Below are positions 34,142 to 43,833 of a stretch of 64,000 bases of DNA, piece by piece. Position 1 is the first letter of the stretch. Every line of letters starts with the position of its first letter. The DNA comes from Smithella sp. Its GTDB lineage: Bacteria; Desulfobacterota; Syntrophia; Syntrophales; Smithellaceae. A program made the translations under genes and the position numbers. The notes beneath the pieces are model-generated. The model was not told the DNA's origin, ran no database searches, and was given only the letters and a program-made list of their open reading frames with translations. The DNA lies in the NCBI GenBank assembly GCA_018056685.1, contig JAGPFC010000009.1:48936-112935 (forward strand). The letters run 5' to 3'.

Positions 34142-34226
34142 AAAAAACACATAAACAGCCGCATCTCCGTTCGGTCATTGAAGTTTTTCCGGATTTTTCA
34201 AAATTATTTACATTTTTTTAATTTTT

Positions 34227-35534
34227 ATGTCTCAGCAATTATTCAGTTTTTCTTCCTGGCCGCGGGCGATTGTGCACATTGACGGCGACGCTTTTTTCAC
34301 GTCCTGCGAGGAAGCCATTCATCCCGAACTCAGAGGTAAGCCGCTGATCACAGGAGGCGAACGCGGTATTGTCGCCTGCGCCAGCTACCCGGCCAAGAAA
34401 CTGGGGATCAAGCGCGGCGTGCCTCTTCATGAAGCACGTAAAATCTGTCCGGGACTGATTGTTCTGCCCTCCGATTACGAAACCTACAGTTTATTTTCCC
34501 GGCGGATGTTTGACATTATGCGACGTTTTACACCCGATGTAGAAGAATACTCCATTGATGAAGCGTTCGCCGATATTACCGGCATGCGCCGCGCCCTGCA
34601 TTCATCTTATGAAGAGATTGTTCTGAAGATGAAAAAGGAAATTGAACGGGAACTGGGTATCACCGTTTCTGTCGGGCTGAGCATCACCAAAGTGCTGGCC
34701 AAGGTGGCCTCCAAACATCAAAAGCCGTCCGGCGTGACCATCATTAAGGGCCGGGACATTGCCTCCTATCTTGGCAATCTTCCCGTGGAAAAAATCTGGG
34801 GTATCGGCAATGCCACCACCAATTATCTGGCAAAGATGGGCATCCGCTACGCGCTGGAGTTTGCGCAACTGCCGGAAGAAAAAATAAGGAAAAAATTTAC
34901 CAAGCCTAGCTGGGAAATCTGGCAGGAGCTGCGCGGGGTTTCGGTTTATCCGGTAACCGCTGAAGAAAAAAGTTCCTATGCTTCCATCAGCAAAACCAAA
35001 ACTTTCGCGCCGCCGACGTCTAATGCCGAATACCTATTTGCTCATCTCATGCGCAACATGGAATCGGCGTGCATCAAGGCCCGGCGTTATTCCCTGGCAC
35101 CAAAGAAAATAATTGTTTTTCTCAAAAAGAACGATTTCAACACCGTCGGCAGTGAAGCAAAACTTTCGCGTCCCTGTGCCTTCCCCATGGAGTTTTCAGG
35201 GGTCATCCGCGAGCTTTTTGATTCCTGCTATTCACCGCAGGATATTTACCGCGCCACCGGCGTTATTCTTTGCGATCTGGAGCCGGATGATCAGGTGCAA
35301 TATTCTCTTTTTGATAATCCGGCGCAGGCGGAAAAGATAAGAGAGATTTACAATGCCGCCGATAAATTAGCACAAAAGTTCGGCAAACACACTTTGCATC
35401 TGGGCAGTTCTCATTTGATTGATAAACTGGGAAAGGGTCGCCGGGGCAACCCCACTGTTCGGGAGCAAACCGAGCTCTACGGTGAGACAAGCCGCCGTCA
35501 TCTGGGCTTGCCTTTGTTACATATCAAAACATAG
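34227..35534 (+). CDS. dinB: DNA polymerase IV (Y-family)
   Basis: 435 residues. Catalytic carboxylates in HIDGDAFFTSCEE and YSIDEAFADI, plus ASYPAKKLGIKRG and SITKVLAKVASKHQKPSG. Translesion polymerase usually induced by SOS. It is longer than E. coli DinB (351) with a C-terminal extension (about 375-435) rich in basic residues. SD is not evident and the palindrome found at the LexA-like gene is not repeated here. Convergent with the next gene. Confidence 0.92.
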   Translation: MSQQLFSFSSWPRAIVHIDGDAFFTSCEEAIHPELRGKPLITGGERGIVACASYPAKKLGIKRGVPLHEARKICPGLIVLPSDYETYSLFSRRMFDIMRRFTPDVEEYSIDEAFADITGMRRALHSSYEEIVLKMKKEIERELGITVSVGLSITKVLAKVASKHQKPSGVTIIKGRDIASYLGNLPVEKIWGIGNATTNYLAKMGIRYALEFAQLPEEKIRKKFTKPSWEIWQELRGVSVYPVTAEEKSSYASISKTKTFAPPTSNAEYLFAHLMRNMESACIKARRYSLAPKKIIVFLKKNDFNTVGSEAKLSRPCAFPMEFSGVIRELFDSCYSPQDIYRATGVILCDLEPDDQVQYSLFDNPAQAEKIREIYNAADKLAQKFGKHTLHLGSSHLIDKLGKGRRGNPTVREQTELYGETSRRHLGLPLLHIKT

Positions 35535-35592
35535 ATGCATCAACGTCATTCACCGTTAAAGGGAGACTTCTGTTTTGCATGATCTTGTGCCG

Positions 35593-36153
35593 TCAGGAAT
35601 CCTTCAGTTCATACTGGTAATAAATATAGTCGTCGCCTTTTTCAAAGCTTTTAACCTTGGTCTCAACGGATTTCTTTCCGAAAATTTTAATGGCCTTCTG
35701 CAAGAATCCCATGACGAGATATTCGAAGTAAACATGCTTGATGGGAATGCCGGTTATCTTGAGATGAGCAACATTGTTTTCTAAACGTGCTTCCAAGGCA
35801 CCTCCATCAAAATAAGTTGACCATAGTTTAGGCATCCCCGCCTCGATAAACTGTTTTATATCTTTTGTAAGCAGATAAGAGTTGTACGGGCCTCCCGGCA
35901 ATAAGGCAAATTTGGCGGCTATCTTGCCAAACATCAGGTAATTCTTATTATCGTTGTTGAAAAACTCTTTAATCAGCGCATCCAGAAAAATAAGATGCTT
36001 TTCAATCGGAATGGCCGTGACAGACATGATGACCTGGCCGAAATATTTTTCTTTTGCCGCCAGTTTGGCCATAAAGGCATTCCATCGTTCTTCGCCAAAA
36101 GCCGCGATAATCGTAACCTTTCCCGTAACAAAAGCGGTTCCTTTTACGTTCAT
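35593..36153 (-). CDS. TIGR02265/DUF2378-like protein
   Basis: 186 residues from ATG 36153 with SD GGGAGA; the open frame extends to 36252 without an SD. It starts VKGTAFVTGKVTIIAAFGEERWNAFM and contains FLDALIKEFFNN and a C-terminal GIPIKHVYFEYLVMGFLQKAIKIFG. The pattern recalls the deltaproteobacterial paralogous family TIGR02265, best known from Myxococcus; function unknown. Assignment moderate. Confidence 0.6.
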   Translation of the reverse strand: MNVKGTAFVTGKVTIIAAFGEERWNAFMAKLAAKEKYFGQVIMSVTAIPIEKHLIFLDALIKEFFNNDNKNYLMFGKIAAKFALLPGGPYNSYLLTKDIKQFIEAGMPKLWSTYFDGGALEARLENNVAHLKITGIPIKHVYFEYLVMGFLQKAIKIFGKKSVETKVKSFEKGDDYIYYQYELKDS

Positions 36154-36407
36154 GTTTTTTTCTCCCGAATTGTTTTTTATAATAAATAATATAATATATT
36201 GTGAGGATGAATATGCAAGCATTAAATTCAGCATTAAATTCATTGCTTTCAAAATATCCGTAAAGTTTTATTCCGATTAATAGAAGCGTTGAACGGAAAA
36301 AAATATTATAGCAATATTATTCCTCAAAGGGGGAATTCTTCCGCCCCCCCATGAGGAATTTTCTCCGCCTTTTACTTAATATTCCATCAACAGCCAGACG
36401 AAAACCG

Positions 36408-38729
36408 TCATGATGAAATCCTGAAAACTATTATTACTTTTACTTCACGAGCGTTGGATGTCACCGGGAAACGCCATTTATTTACCCGATCGATCAGGCA
36501 CTGATGCAATCCGGCATCCTTCAAATCACCGGCCGCTATATCCGCTTTCTTGACAGTGCCGTCGGCATTGATGGTCAAATTGATTTTGACTGACCCGGAA
36601 AGTTTTTTACCGGTAAAACACTTTTCCAGTTCACCTTGATGCGCTTGCGCAATTTTCAGAACTTCATTTTTTGTCAATCCTTTATCCACAACAGAAACAG
36701 CGAATCTAGTGTCAAGGGCTTCATCTTTGTTTTGAGAAGCCTGAGCCTCCATCATGGCGATTTTATTTTCGTTGGCTCTCGCACTCATGCTTTTATACAT
36801 TGCGGGAGCAGACGCGTAATGGGCGTTGCTTCCCACCGCGTAATGAGAAACGCCTTCCGGCAAAGGCAAGGGTTGCTGAACAGTCGTCCACTTGCCATTC
36901 ACATTGCGCACTTCATTATCGATCGCCACAAATGATGTATAAGCCGTCAGCAGGTTATATTGAAGCCCCAGATCTGTAACTTCCTTCACGCGTTTTTCGT
37001 CGTTGCGCAGTTTGTTGTAATCGGACAGGATGGTGATGCGATGACGCGCCCAGAGATATTTTAGCGCTTCGTTATTTTTCGCAGGCTGATAATCTTCAAC
37101 ATATAATCTTTGCGAATAACGGCCGGCTCCGGAAAAACCTGTTAATTTTATCGTGCCTTTCCGTTCACCACGCCATTTGCCAAAAACCAGAACCGGCCTG
37201 TCAGACAAAACATCAGGAACGGTCGGCGGCTCCACATCATAGGCGTTAAATCCATCAAACGTCACCCTTACCTGAGTCAATACGGGCGATTGAATCAGCT
37301 TGCGGAATTTTTCCGTCTGAATCTGCGCCACATCCGGTTTGGTGACAATGAAGGGTTCTCCCGAACCGACGTGCGCCATCCCTTCAATGATGTGACGATT
37401 GACGCCGGAACCGATCCCGAAAGCAAACATATTGGCCTCACCCAGATTACGGCGAATCAAATCAAACGCTTCTTCTTCCACGGACACATAACCGTCAGTG
37501 ACGATGACAACAGAGCGGGAAAAGTTTTTTAGCTTTTTGAGTGAAAGAGCGCGTTTCAGTGCTGGCAGCAGTTCCGTGCCGCCTCCGCCGTTCTGGTTTT
37601 CAATAACAGCGATCGCTTTCCGGATATTTTCCTGAGTTGCCGGCAGGGATGTCTCCGCCATCAGCGTCGAACCTCCGGAAAAGAGCAGAACGTTGAATTT
37701 ATCAGTCGGACGCAGATTGCCGATCAGATGGGATAATAACCTTTTGGAAATATCCAGCGGGAAACCGTGCATCGATCCGGAAACATCCACGATAAAAATA
37801 TACTCACGGCCGGGTATTTCGGCTTTGGTGACTCTCAGGGGCGGCTGCATCATCAGGACAAAGAAATTTTCTTTGCCATTGGACGACAGAATCAGTCCGG
37901 TCTGGATTTTGTCACCGTCCAGCCGGTAACGCAGGATGTAATCCCGATTGCCGCCGTGTTTTTCGGATTGGTTCAGCGATACGTTGACGCGCTCAGCGCT
38001 CTCATAAACCGCATTGATTTTATGGGAAGAACAATTCAGGTCTTTGATCGGCGTACCGGCATGAATCGCTACCTGAATATCAAAGGTTGTTTTGGATAAT
38101 TCATCCTGACGCAAATACGGATTTTCCACCCACCGTTCGGAAGGAGCAGACCCGGCTGCCTTCTGGTTCGAATAACGCGGCCCCACAATAGCAGGATAAA
38201 CAAATTCATAGATTTTATCCGTAGGAACCAGCAGTTCCGTATATTTGAGTTCAACTCTGATTTCATCTCCCGGCATGATGTTGGCAACATTCATTTGAAA
38301 AACATTGGGACGCTGCTGTTCCAGCAGTGAAGCGTTTTTGCCCGCGTCACGAGCCTGTTCGTATTCCTTTCTTGCTTCATCGCTTTTTTTGATTTTGGCC
38401 TCAATCACCCTTTTGCCGATGGTCATTTTCATGCCGTAAACGGCGGCACGCGTCGAAGCGGGGAAAACATAAACGGCTTCTATGGGCTTCTTCCCTTCAT
38501 TCTTGTAGATCTGCGTAACCAGAACGTCCGCAATGACACCGGAAATATGCACGGATGCTGCTGTGGATTTCAACGGTAATCTGTCCGTCGCCGGATCCCT
38601 GCTGTTGACGAAAAAATAAGGGGACAGGGTCCTGTCCTCAGATTCTGTCGGTTGAGCCGGTACCTCCATTGCCGAAAAAATGAATAATACTGACACGATT
38701 AATATCAATTTCCTCTGAATCTTCTTCAT
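36408..38729 (-). CDS. VIT and VWA domain protein with TonB-like C-terminal (AgmX-type) domain
   Basis: 773 residues. Signal peptide (1-25), VIT domain (about 45-185, VSQIYKNEGKKPIEAVYVFP-like block and AYVFPASTRAAVYGM), von Willebrand A domain with an intact MIDAS (IFIVDVSGSMHG, and TDGY) at about 305-480, then a linker and a C-terminal domain with ALDTRFAV, GELEKCFTG, KINLTINADGTVKKADI and CLIDRVNKWRFP like AgmX/PglI C-termini. Exported; probably outer-membrane or periplasmic and metal-dependent protein binding. VIT+VWA proteins resemble inter-alpha-trypsin-inhibitor heavy chains. Function unknown. Confidence 0.85.
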   Translation of the reverse strand: MKKIQRKLILIVSVLFIFSAMEVPAQPTESEDRTLSPYFFVNSRDPATDRLPLKSTAASVHISGVIADVLVTQIYKNEGKKPIEAVYVFPASTRAAVYGMKMTIGKRVIEAKIKKSDEARKEYEQARDAGKNASLLEQQRPNVFQMNVANIMPGDEIRVELKYTELLVPTDKIYEFVYPAIVGPRYSNQKAAGSAPSERWVENPYLRQDELSKTTFDIQVAIHAGTPIKDLNCSSHKINAVYESAERVNVSLNQSEKHGGNRDYILRYRLDGDKIQTGLILSSNGKENFFVLMMQPPLRVTKAEIPGREYIFIVDVSGSMHGFPLDISKRLLSHLIGNLRPTDKFNVLLFSGGSTLMAETSLPATQENIRKAIAVIENQNGGGGTELLPALKRALSLKKLKNFSRSVVIVTDGYVSVEEEAFDLIRRNLGEANMFAFGIGSGVNRHIIEGMAHVGSGEPFIVTKPDVAQIQTEKFRKLIQSPVLTQVRVTFDGFNAYDVEPPTVPDVLSDRPVLVFGKWRGERKGTIKLTGFSGAGRYSQRLYVEDYQPAKNNEALKYLWARHRITILSDYNKLRNDEKRVKEVTDLGLQYNLLTAYTSFVAIDNEVRNVNGKWTTVQQPLPLPEGVSHYAVGSNAHYASAPAMYKSMSARANENKIAMMEAQASQNKDEALDTRFAVSVVDKGLTKNEVLKIAQAHQGELEKCFTGKKLSGSVKINLTINADGTVKKADIAAGDLKDAGLHQCLIDRVNKWRFPVTSNAREVKVIIVFRISS

Positions 38730-38878
38730 AATGAACCTCCTTTAAATTGAATCGTTTGGTATCGATTTTGAAAGTTAGACAAAAGAAGCGGGAAAAAAGT
38801 TCCCGTTATTTTTTATGAGACTCAAATCTTACAAAGGATATTGCTTATCAAAAACTTTCCGGTGTGCTAGAAGAAATC

Positions 38879-40213
38879 ATGTCTTGGTGGAAAGAAAAAA
38901 GTAAAATTCTGATTGCCTGTCCGAAAGGTGTCTCACCTTATTTAAAGCAGGAAATCGAGGCGTTACAATTTCCTGTTTTAAACGAATGGGACACAGCAAT
39001 TCAAACGGAGGGAACCCTTCAGGACACCATGATGCTGAATTTGCATCTACGCACGGCCCAACGGGTCCTCTACCAACTGGAAACATTCATCGTTCAAACG
39101 CCGGAGATGCTTTATAAAAAAATAAACGCCATTCCGTGGGAAAACATCCTGCACACATCCGGCCGGGCAGCTTATCTCTGCGTCACATCGGTTGCCGATC
39201 ATCCGCTGATCACCGATTCGCGCTTCGTGAACGTCAAGGTCAAGGACGCCATTGTCGATCGGGTGCGTGATCAATGCGGCAGCAGGCCTGATTCCGGTCC
39301 GGATAAGGATAAAGCCGTCATTCATGTTTACTGGAAAAATAACCGGGCTGATGTTTATCTGGACACGTCGGGAGAAAGATTGTCATTGCGCGGTTATCGC
39401 AAAATTCCCCTTTACGCGCCGATGCAGGAAACCCTGGCAGCTTCGGTGATTATGGCCACAGGATGGAAGGGTGAAACAAATTTTGTCAATCCCATGTGTG
39501 GCAGCGGCACGCTGGCCATTGAAGCCGCTTTGATGGCTCTGAACCGGGCACCGGGTTTATCACGCAATAATTACGGATTTATGTATATCAAAGATTTTCC
39601 CGAACATAGCTGGCAGGACCTGCGCAGACAGGCCAGAAACAACGCTTATAAAAAGCCATCGGGAAGAATCATCGCCACGGACATTCATCAGCAGGCGATA
39701 GACGCGACAAAGCAAAACGCGCAGACCGCCGGGGTTGATCATTGGATTGAATTGAAGCTCTGCCCGTTTGAAAAAACGCTTGTGCCGGACGGCGGCGGAA
39801 TCATGATTTTAAATCCGCCCTACGGTGAGCGGATGATTGCTGATCATGCAAGGCCACCGGCAAGAGACTTTCGCAAAGATAAAGAAACATTTGCCGGTGG
39901 CCGCAAAATCATTCTGCGTAAATCATCGAGTATGCAGAAAGAGGATGGTCAGCAGAGGAACAGAGAAATAAAAAAACTGGCAACCATGTATCAGAACATC
40001 GGGGATTTTTTTAAAAGAACCGCTAACGGATACAGCGGTTATATATTTGCAGGAAATCTGGATTTGATCAAGAAAGTCGGTTTAAGAACAAAAAGGCGCC
40101 TCACTTTCTTCAACGGCGAAATCGAATGCCGTCTTCTTGAATATGAGCTCTACACGGGAAGTTTTAAGCACAAAGACGATATCCGGCAGGAACCTGATAA
40201 AATAGAACGATAA
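38879..40213 (+). CDS. rlmL: THUMP-domain rRNA methyltransferase (RlmL/YpsC-like)
   Basis: 444 residues from ATG 38879. N-terminal ferredoxin-like/THUMP region (about 1-155), then a class I methyltransferase with NFVNPMCGSGTLAIEAALMA (SAM), IIATDIHQQAIDATKQNA and catalytic NPPYGER (about 312-318). The family makes m2G in 23S rRNA. Between NPPYGERM and MYQNIGDFFKR, where relatives have only a short loop, there is an insert of about 50 polar residues containing a 12-bp DNA palindrome (39852-39902). Frame is kept. Single-domain (no RlmK part). Confidence 0.82.
   Translation: MSWWKEKSKILIACPKGVSPYLKQEIEALQFPVLNEWDTAIQTEGTLQDTMMLNLHLRTAQRVLYQLETFIVQTPEMLYKKINAIPWENILHTSGRAAYLCVTSVADHPLITDSRFVNVKVKDAIVDRVRDQCGSRPDSGPDKDKAVIHVYWKNNRADVYLDTSGERLSLRGYRKIPLYAPMQETLAASVIMATGWKGETNFVNPMCGSGTLAIEAALMALNRAPGLSRNNYGFMYIKDFPEHSWQDLRRQARNNAYKKPSGRIIATDIHQQAIDATKQNAQTAGVDHWIELKLCPFEKTLVPDGGGIMILNPPYGERMIADHARPPARDFRKDKETFAGGRKIILRKSSSMQKEDGQQRNREIKKLATMYQNIGDFFKRTANGYSGYIFAGNLDLIKKVGLRTKRRLTFFNGEIECRLLEYELYTGSFKHKDDIRQEPDKIER
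39852..39902 (+). repeat. 12-bp inverted repeat inside the methyltransferase gene
   Basis: GGCCACCGGCAA (39852-39863) and TTGCCGGTGGCC (39891-39902), 27-base loop, with imperfect extension outwards (TGATCATGCA versus GCAAAATCA). It lies in the codons of the extra loop. Possibly an in-frame palindromic element like those of Rickettsia, or a structure of independent origin. Confidence 0.6.
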
Positions 40214-40300
40214 TTTATTTTGAATATTTTTCATAAATTGATATAGGGAAACATCAAATTTATAAAACACTCATAAATTAGCTTAACAGGGGAAACGAAG

Positions 40301-41239
40301 ATGCGAATCGTTAAGGTCGTTCTTTTTTTTGTTATTGTCTGTATCGCAGCCAATATCGGGTTTCTTTATCTGGCTCCGGAAAAATTTACGGAGTTTGCCA
40401 TAAACATGGAACGCAAACGTTCCGGTCTTGAGCGCAAGGAAATAAATCTTCCCGGTAATCTTCAATATGTTTATCTGGAAGGCGGCAAAGGTGAACCGCT
40501 GATGCTGCTGCACGGGTTCGGTGCCAATAAAGACAATTTTACGCGGGTTGCCCGGTTTCTGACCCCTCATTACAGGGTTATTATACCGGACCATATCGGC
40601 TTTGGTGAATCGAGTCATCCCCAAGATGCCGACTACAGTGCGGGAGCGCAGGCAACCAGGGTCAAGACCCTGGCAAAAGCTTTGGGCATCACAAAATTGC
40701 ACCTAGGCGGAAGCTCCATGGGCGGTTATATTTCGATGATGTACGCTGCTCTGTATCCTGAAGATGTAAAAAGCCTGTGGTTGCTTGATCCGGGCGGAAT
40801 CTGGAGCGCCCCTCCCAGTGAACTGCGCGAGATTTTGGTCAAAACCGGAAAAAATCCTCTTATGGCCCAAAATGAAGATGAATTCGCGAAAATTTTCGCT
40901 TTCGTCATGGCCGAACCGCCTTTCATTCCAAGGCCAATACTGAACGTCATGGCGCAGGAACGCATTCTGAATTATGATTTGGAAAAAAGAATCTTTAAAG
41001 AGATATCAACCGGGTCGGCTGAGCATTACGTAACCGGCCTCAAGACACCGACCTTGATTGTATTTGGTCAAAAGGATCTCGTCATTCATCCGGACACCGC
41101 GAATATACTGCATAAACTGATGCCGAACTCTGAGGTTATGATCATGAAAGGTCTGGGACATCTCCCGATGATTGAAAATCCCCGTCAATCAGCCCAGGAT
41201 TATTTAGGATTCAGGAACAAACTGGACAAGACGCAATAA
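40301..41239 (+). CDS. Alpha/beta hydrolase, membrane-anchored
   Basis: 312 residues. N-terminal hydrophobic anchor (VKVVLFFVIVCIAANIGFLYL), then an alpha/beta hydrolase with LLHGFGANKDNF (oxyanion), nucleophile in LGGSSMGGYIS, acid in FGQKDLVIHP and His in GLGHLPMIENP. Esterase/lipase or C-C hydrolase type; substrate unknown. SD AGGGGA. It is followed after 19 bases by the YfhO-like gene. Confidence 0.9.
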   Translation: MRIVKVVLFFVIVCIAANIGFLYLAPEKFTEFAINMERKRSGLERKEINLPGNLQYVYLEGGKGEPLMLLHGFGANKDNFTRVARFLTPHYRVIIPDHIGFGESSHPQDADYSAGAQATRVKTLAKALGITKLHLGGSSMGGYISMMYAALYPEDVKSLWLLDPGGIWSAPPSELREILVKTGKNPLMAQNEDEFAKIFAFVMAEPPFIPRPILNVMAQERILNYDLEKRIFKEISTGSAEHYVTGLKTPTLIVFGQKDLVIHPDTANILHKLMPNSEVMIMKGLGHLPMIENPRQSAQDYLGFRNKLDKTQ

Positions 41240-41258
41240 TTAAAAGGGAGACATTATT

Positions 41259-43658
41259 ATTTTTAAATCATTTGACGACTTTCTCAATAAATTTGGCCTT
41301 TGTTTTTTATTCCTGCTGATTTCTATCATCATCTTTTTTGTATTCCAAGATTTTATTCTTTTGAAAAAAATCTACCTCTTTAAGGATATCGGCAGCGATT
41401 CGATCAATGAACGTTATCCGTTATACTACAGCCTAGCCGATTATATTGTAAAAGAGGGGTTCCCCAAATGGTCTTTTAATCAAGGAATGGGACAAAATAT
41501 TTTTCCTTTAGGCTTAGATCCTACTTTATTTTTTATATTAGTTCTGGGCAAGAATAAGGTGTATTATACGATTTTCTTCGCCGAACTATTGAAAATATTT
41601 TTTGCAGGATTATTTTTTTATTTTTTTCTAAAAAAGATAAATATATCCAAATATACTTCAGTAATCGGTAGCATCTTATATTCTTTCAGCGGATACATTA
41701 TTTTAGGCGGTCAATGGGGTCTTTTTTCAACCTCAGCAGTTTATGTTGCATTATTACTTTATGCCTTTGAGAAACTTTATCAGGATGATAATTGGATATT
41801 ATTTCCGATTTCTATCTTTCTAATCGCTTCTTTCCAACCATTCTATTTATATCTGATCTGTTTGTTTTTGCTAATTTACATTATTTTCCGATTATTAGAA
41901 ACAAACGAAAGAGAAGTGTCAAAAATATTCAGATTATTCGTAAGACTTTTTTTGCTGGGAATAATAGGCATAGCGATGAGTTCGTTCTTTCTAATTAATG
42001 GTTTGCAACTAATGCTTCAAAGCCCCCGGGGCAGTGGTGAATCATCGTATTTCTCTTATTTGCTTTCGAAACCATTCTGGGCACTGGAAGGAACGGACTG
42101 GGGAAAAACACATTATCTGACCGCACTGATGAGATTCTTCTCCTCTGACATGCTTGGTACAGGCAATTATTTTCAAGGGTGGCGGAACTATCTTGAAGCG
42201 CCATTATTTTACTGCGGATTGATTTCCCTGGTTTTATTACCGCACTTTTTGAATTTTGCTGACAAGAAAAAAAAGATTATTTATTTTGCTTTTATTCTCG
42301 TCTTCATTGTGCCTGTTATTTTCCCTTTTTTCCGCTACGCATTCTGGCTTTTCACAGGAAATTATTACCGGATATTTTCTCTTTTCGTGGCTTTATCCAT
42401 GCTTCTGATTGCACTTAAAAGCATGGATCATATTGACTCAACATCGAATGCCAGCTTCAAAATAACGTTGGCAACCTTTCTATTTTTAGTCTTTCTGCTT
42501 TACTATCCTTACGACAATGCAAAAATAATCCATCATCACATTAGGAATATCGTCGCATTATTGATCTTGACTTATTCCGTCCTCATTTATCTTCTGCAGT
42601 TCAAAAGAATCAAAAATTATGTAAAAATTACATTATTATTTATTATTGCAATAGAATTAATTTACTTTTCCGGCATCACGGTGAATAAAAGGCCGGTGAT
42701 GTCCCACAAAGAAACCACCATGAAGGTTGGGTACAATGATTATACAGTTAATGCCGTATATTTTTTGAAGCAAAAAGATAAAACATTTTTCAGGATAAAC
42801 AAGGACTATTCGTCCGGATTGGCAATGCATAAAAGCGACAACGACGCAAACGCCCAGGATTTTTATGGAACGCCCTCCTATCATGGTTTTAATCAAATAA
42901 ATTACATTAAATTCCTTAAAGAATTGGAAATAATTGAAAGTACTTATGAAGTAAACACACGTTGGCACAGAGGCCTTGTCCATTGGCCATTGCTTCACAG
43001 TTTTGCCAGCATTAAATATGCTTTAAGCAAAGAAAAGTTTCCGTCTCTGCTGAAATTCGGTTACTTCCCTGTGGCGACCTTCGGGAATATCAATATATTT
43101 CAGAACAAATTTACATTACCCTTGGGATTTTCATACGAAAAATACATATCGTTAAAAGATTTTAAAACTCTGTCACAAGACCGGAAAATACTTGCCTTAT
43201 ATAAAGCTGCCGTTATTGATGATTCCATCGATGACAAAATCAAAAAACTGAAGAAATTGGATATCAAAGAAATACCGTCAGATTTCTCATTAAAGGAATA
43301 TGCGCGCGACATAGAACTCTTAAAAAAAGTTTCGTTCGTCATCATCAAACACGGGCAGAATAACATTCAGGGACAAATCAATACCGATAAAGATAAAATA
43401 TTGTTTTTTTCGATTCCCTTGGACAAAGGATGGAACATAAAAGTTGATGGTGAACGCGTAAACACCATGATGGTCAACATTGGTTTTATCGGAATCCCAA
43501 TTAATAAAGGTGTGCATCAAATAGAGCTGTCGTACACTCCTGTGTATTATTACACCGGAGCTTACCTGTCGTTGATTTCCTTCTTTTTATTTATGTGTCT
43601 GATTATTTTTAAGCAATTGAAATATCGAAAGGAGAAACTGTCTTTACCAGATCAATAA
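41259..43658 (+). CDS. YfhO-family multispanning membrane protein, probable AUU start
   Basis: About 799 residues. Many membrane helices (12 or more), the family start YLFKDIGSDSINERYPLYYSLADYI, and a C-terminal soluble domain. The frame is open back to a TAA at 41241; upstream of the first normal start (TTG 41361) there are 34 codons encoding a good first helix (FGLCFLFLLISIIIFFVFQD). The only initiation signal is AAGGGAG at 41244-41250 followed by ATT codons at 41253, 41256 and 41259. ATT at 41259 is eight bases from the SD. YfhO proteins are thought to act in cell-surface polymer (teichoic/lipid-linked sugar) assembly; role here unknown. Its AT-richness exceeds that of neighbours, so transfer is possible. 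Confidence 0.7.
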   Translation: MFKSFDDFLNKFGLCFLFLLISIIIFFVFQDFILLKKIYLFKDIGSDSINERYPLYYSLADYIVKEGFPKWSFNQGMGQNIFPLGLDPTLFFILVLGKNKVYYTIFFAELLKIFFAGLFFYFFLKKINISKYTSVIGSILYSFSGYIILGGQWGLFSTSAVYVALLLYAFEKLYQDDNWILFPISIFLIASFQPFYLYLICLFLLIYIIFRLLETNEREVSKIFRLFVRLFLLGIIGIAMSSFFLINGLQLMLQSPRGSGESSYFSYLLSKPFWALEGTDWGKTHYLTALMRFFSSDMLGTGNYFQGWRNYLEAPLFYCGLISLVLLPHFLNFADKKKKIIYFAFILVFIVPVIFPFFRYAFWLFTGNYYRIFSLFVALSMLLIALKSMDHIDSTSNASFKITLATFLFLVFLLYYPYDNAKIIHHHIRNIVALLILTYSVLIYLLQFKRIKNYVKITLLFIIAIELIYFSGITVNKRPVMSHKETTMKVGYNDYTVNAVYFLKQKDKTFFRINKDYSSGLAMHKSDNDANAQDFYGTPSYHGFNQINYIKFLKELEIIESTYEVNTRWHRGLVHWPLLHSFASIKYALSKEKFPSLLKFGYFPVATFGNINIFQNKFTLPLGFSYEKYISLKDFKTLSQDRKILALYKAAVIDDSIDDKIKKLKKLDIKEIPSDFSLKEYARDIELLKKVSFVIIKHGQNNIQGQINTDKDKILFFSIPLDKGWNIKVDGERVNTMMVNIGFIGIPINKGVHQIELSYTPVYYYTGAYLSLISFFLFMCLIIFKQLKYRKEKLSLPDQ

Positions 43659-43659
43659 A

Positions 43660-43736
43660 TGGTGGGCGATGTGAGATTCGAACTCACGGCACCTGGCTTC
43701 GGAGGCCAGTACTCTATCCAACTGAGCTAATCGCCC
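43660..43736 (-). tRNA. tRNA-Arg (CCG)
   Basis: Cloverleaf on the minus strand: acceptor GGGCGAT/ATCGCCC, discriminator A and encoded CCA, anticodon loop CTCCGAA (CCG), TTCGAAT T-loop. 77 nt including CCA. Confidence 0.95.
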
Positions 43737-43778
43737 TTTCCAATAACCAATCATTAATTCTATAATCAATTTGAAACA

Positions 43779-43818
43779 TGATAAAAAAGGACAATCGTGA
43801 AATTGTCCTTTTTTATCA
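43779..43818. terminator. Bidirectional terminator
   Basis: A perfect 17-bp stem: TGATAAAAAAGGACAAT (43779-43795) and ATTGTCCTTTTTTATCA (43802-43818) with a 6-nt loop; T-runs serve both strands. Ends the lysine-rich protein gene. Confidence 0.85.
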
Positions 43819-43833
43819 AGACAGCTTTATTTT

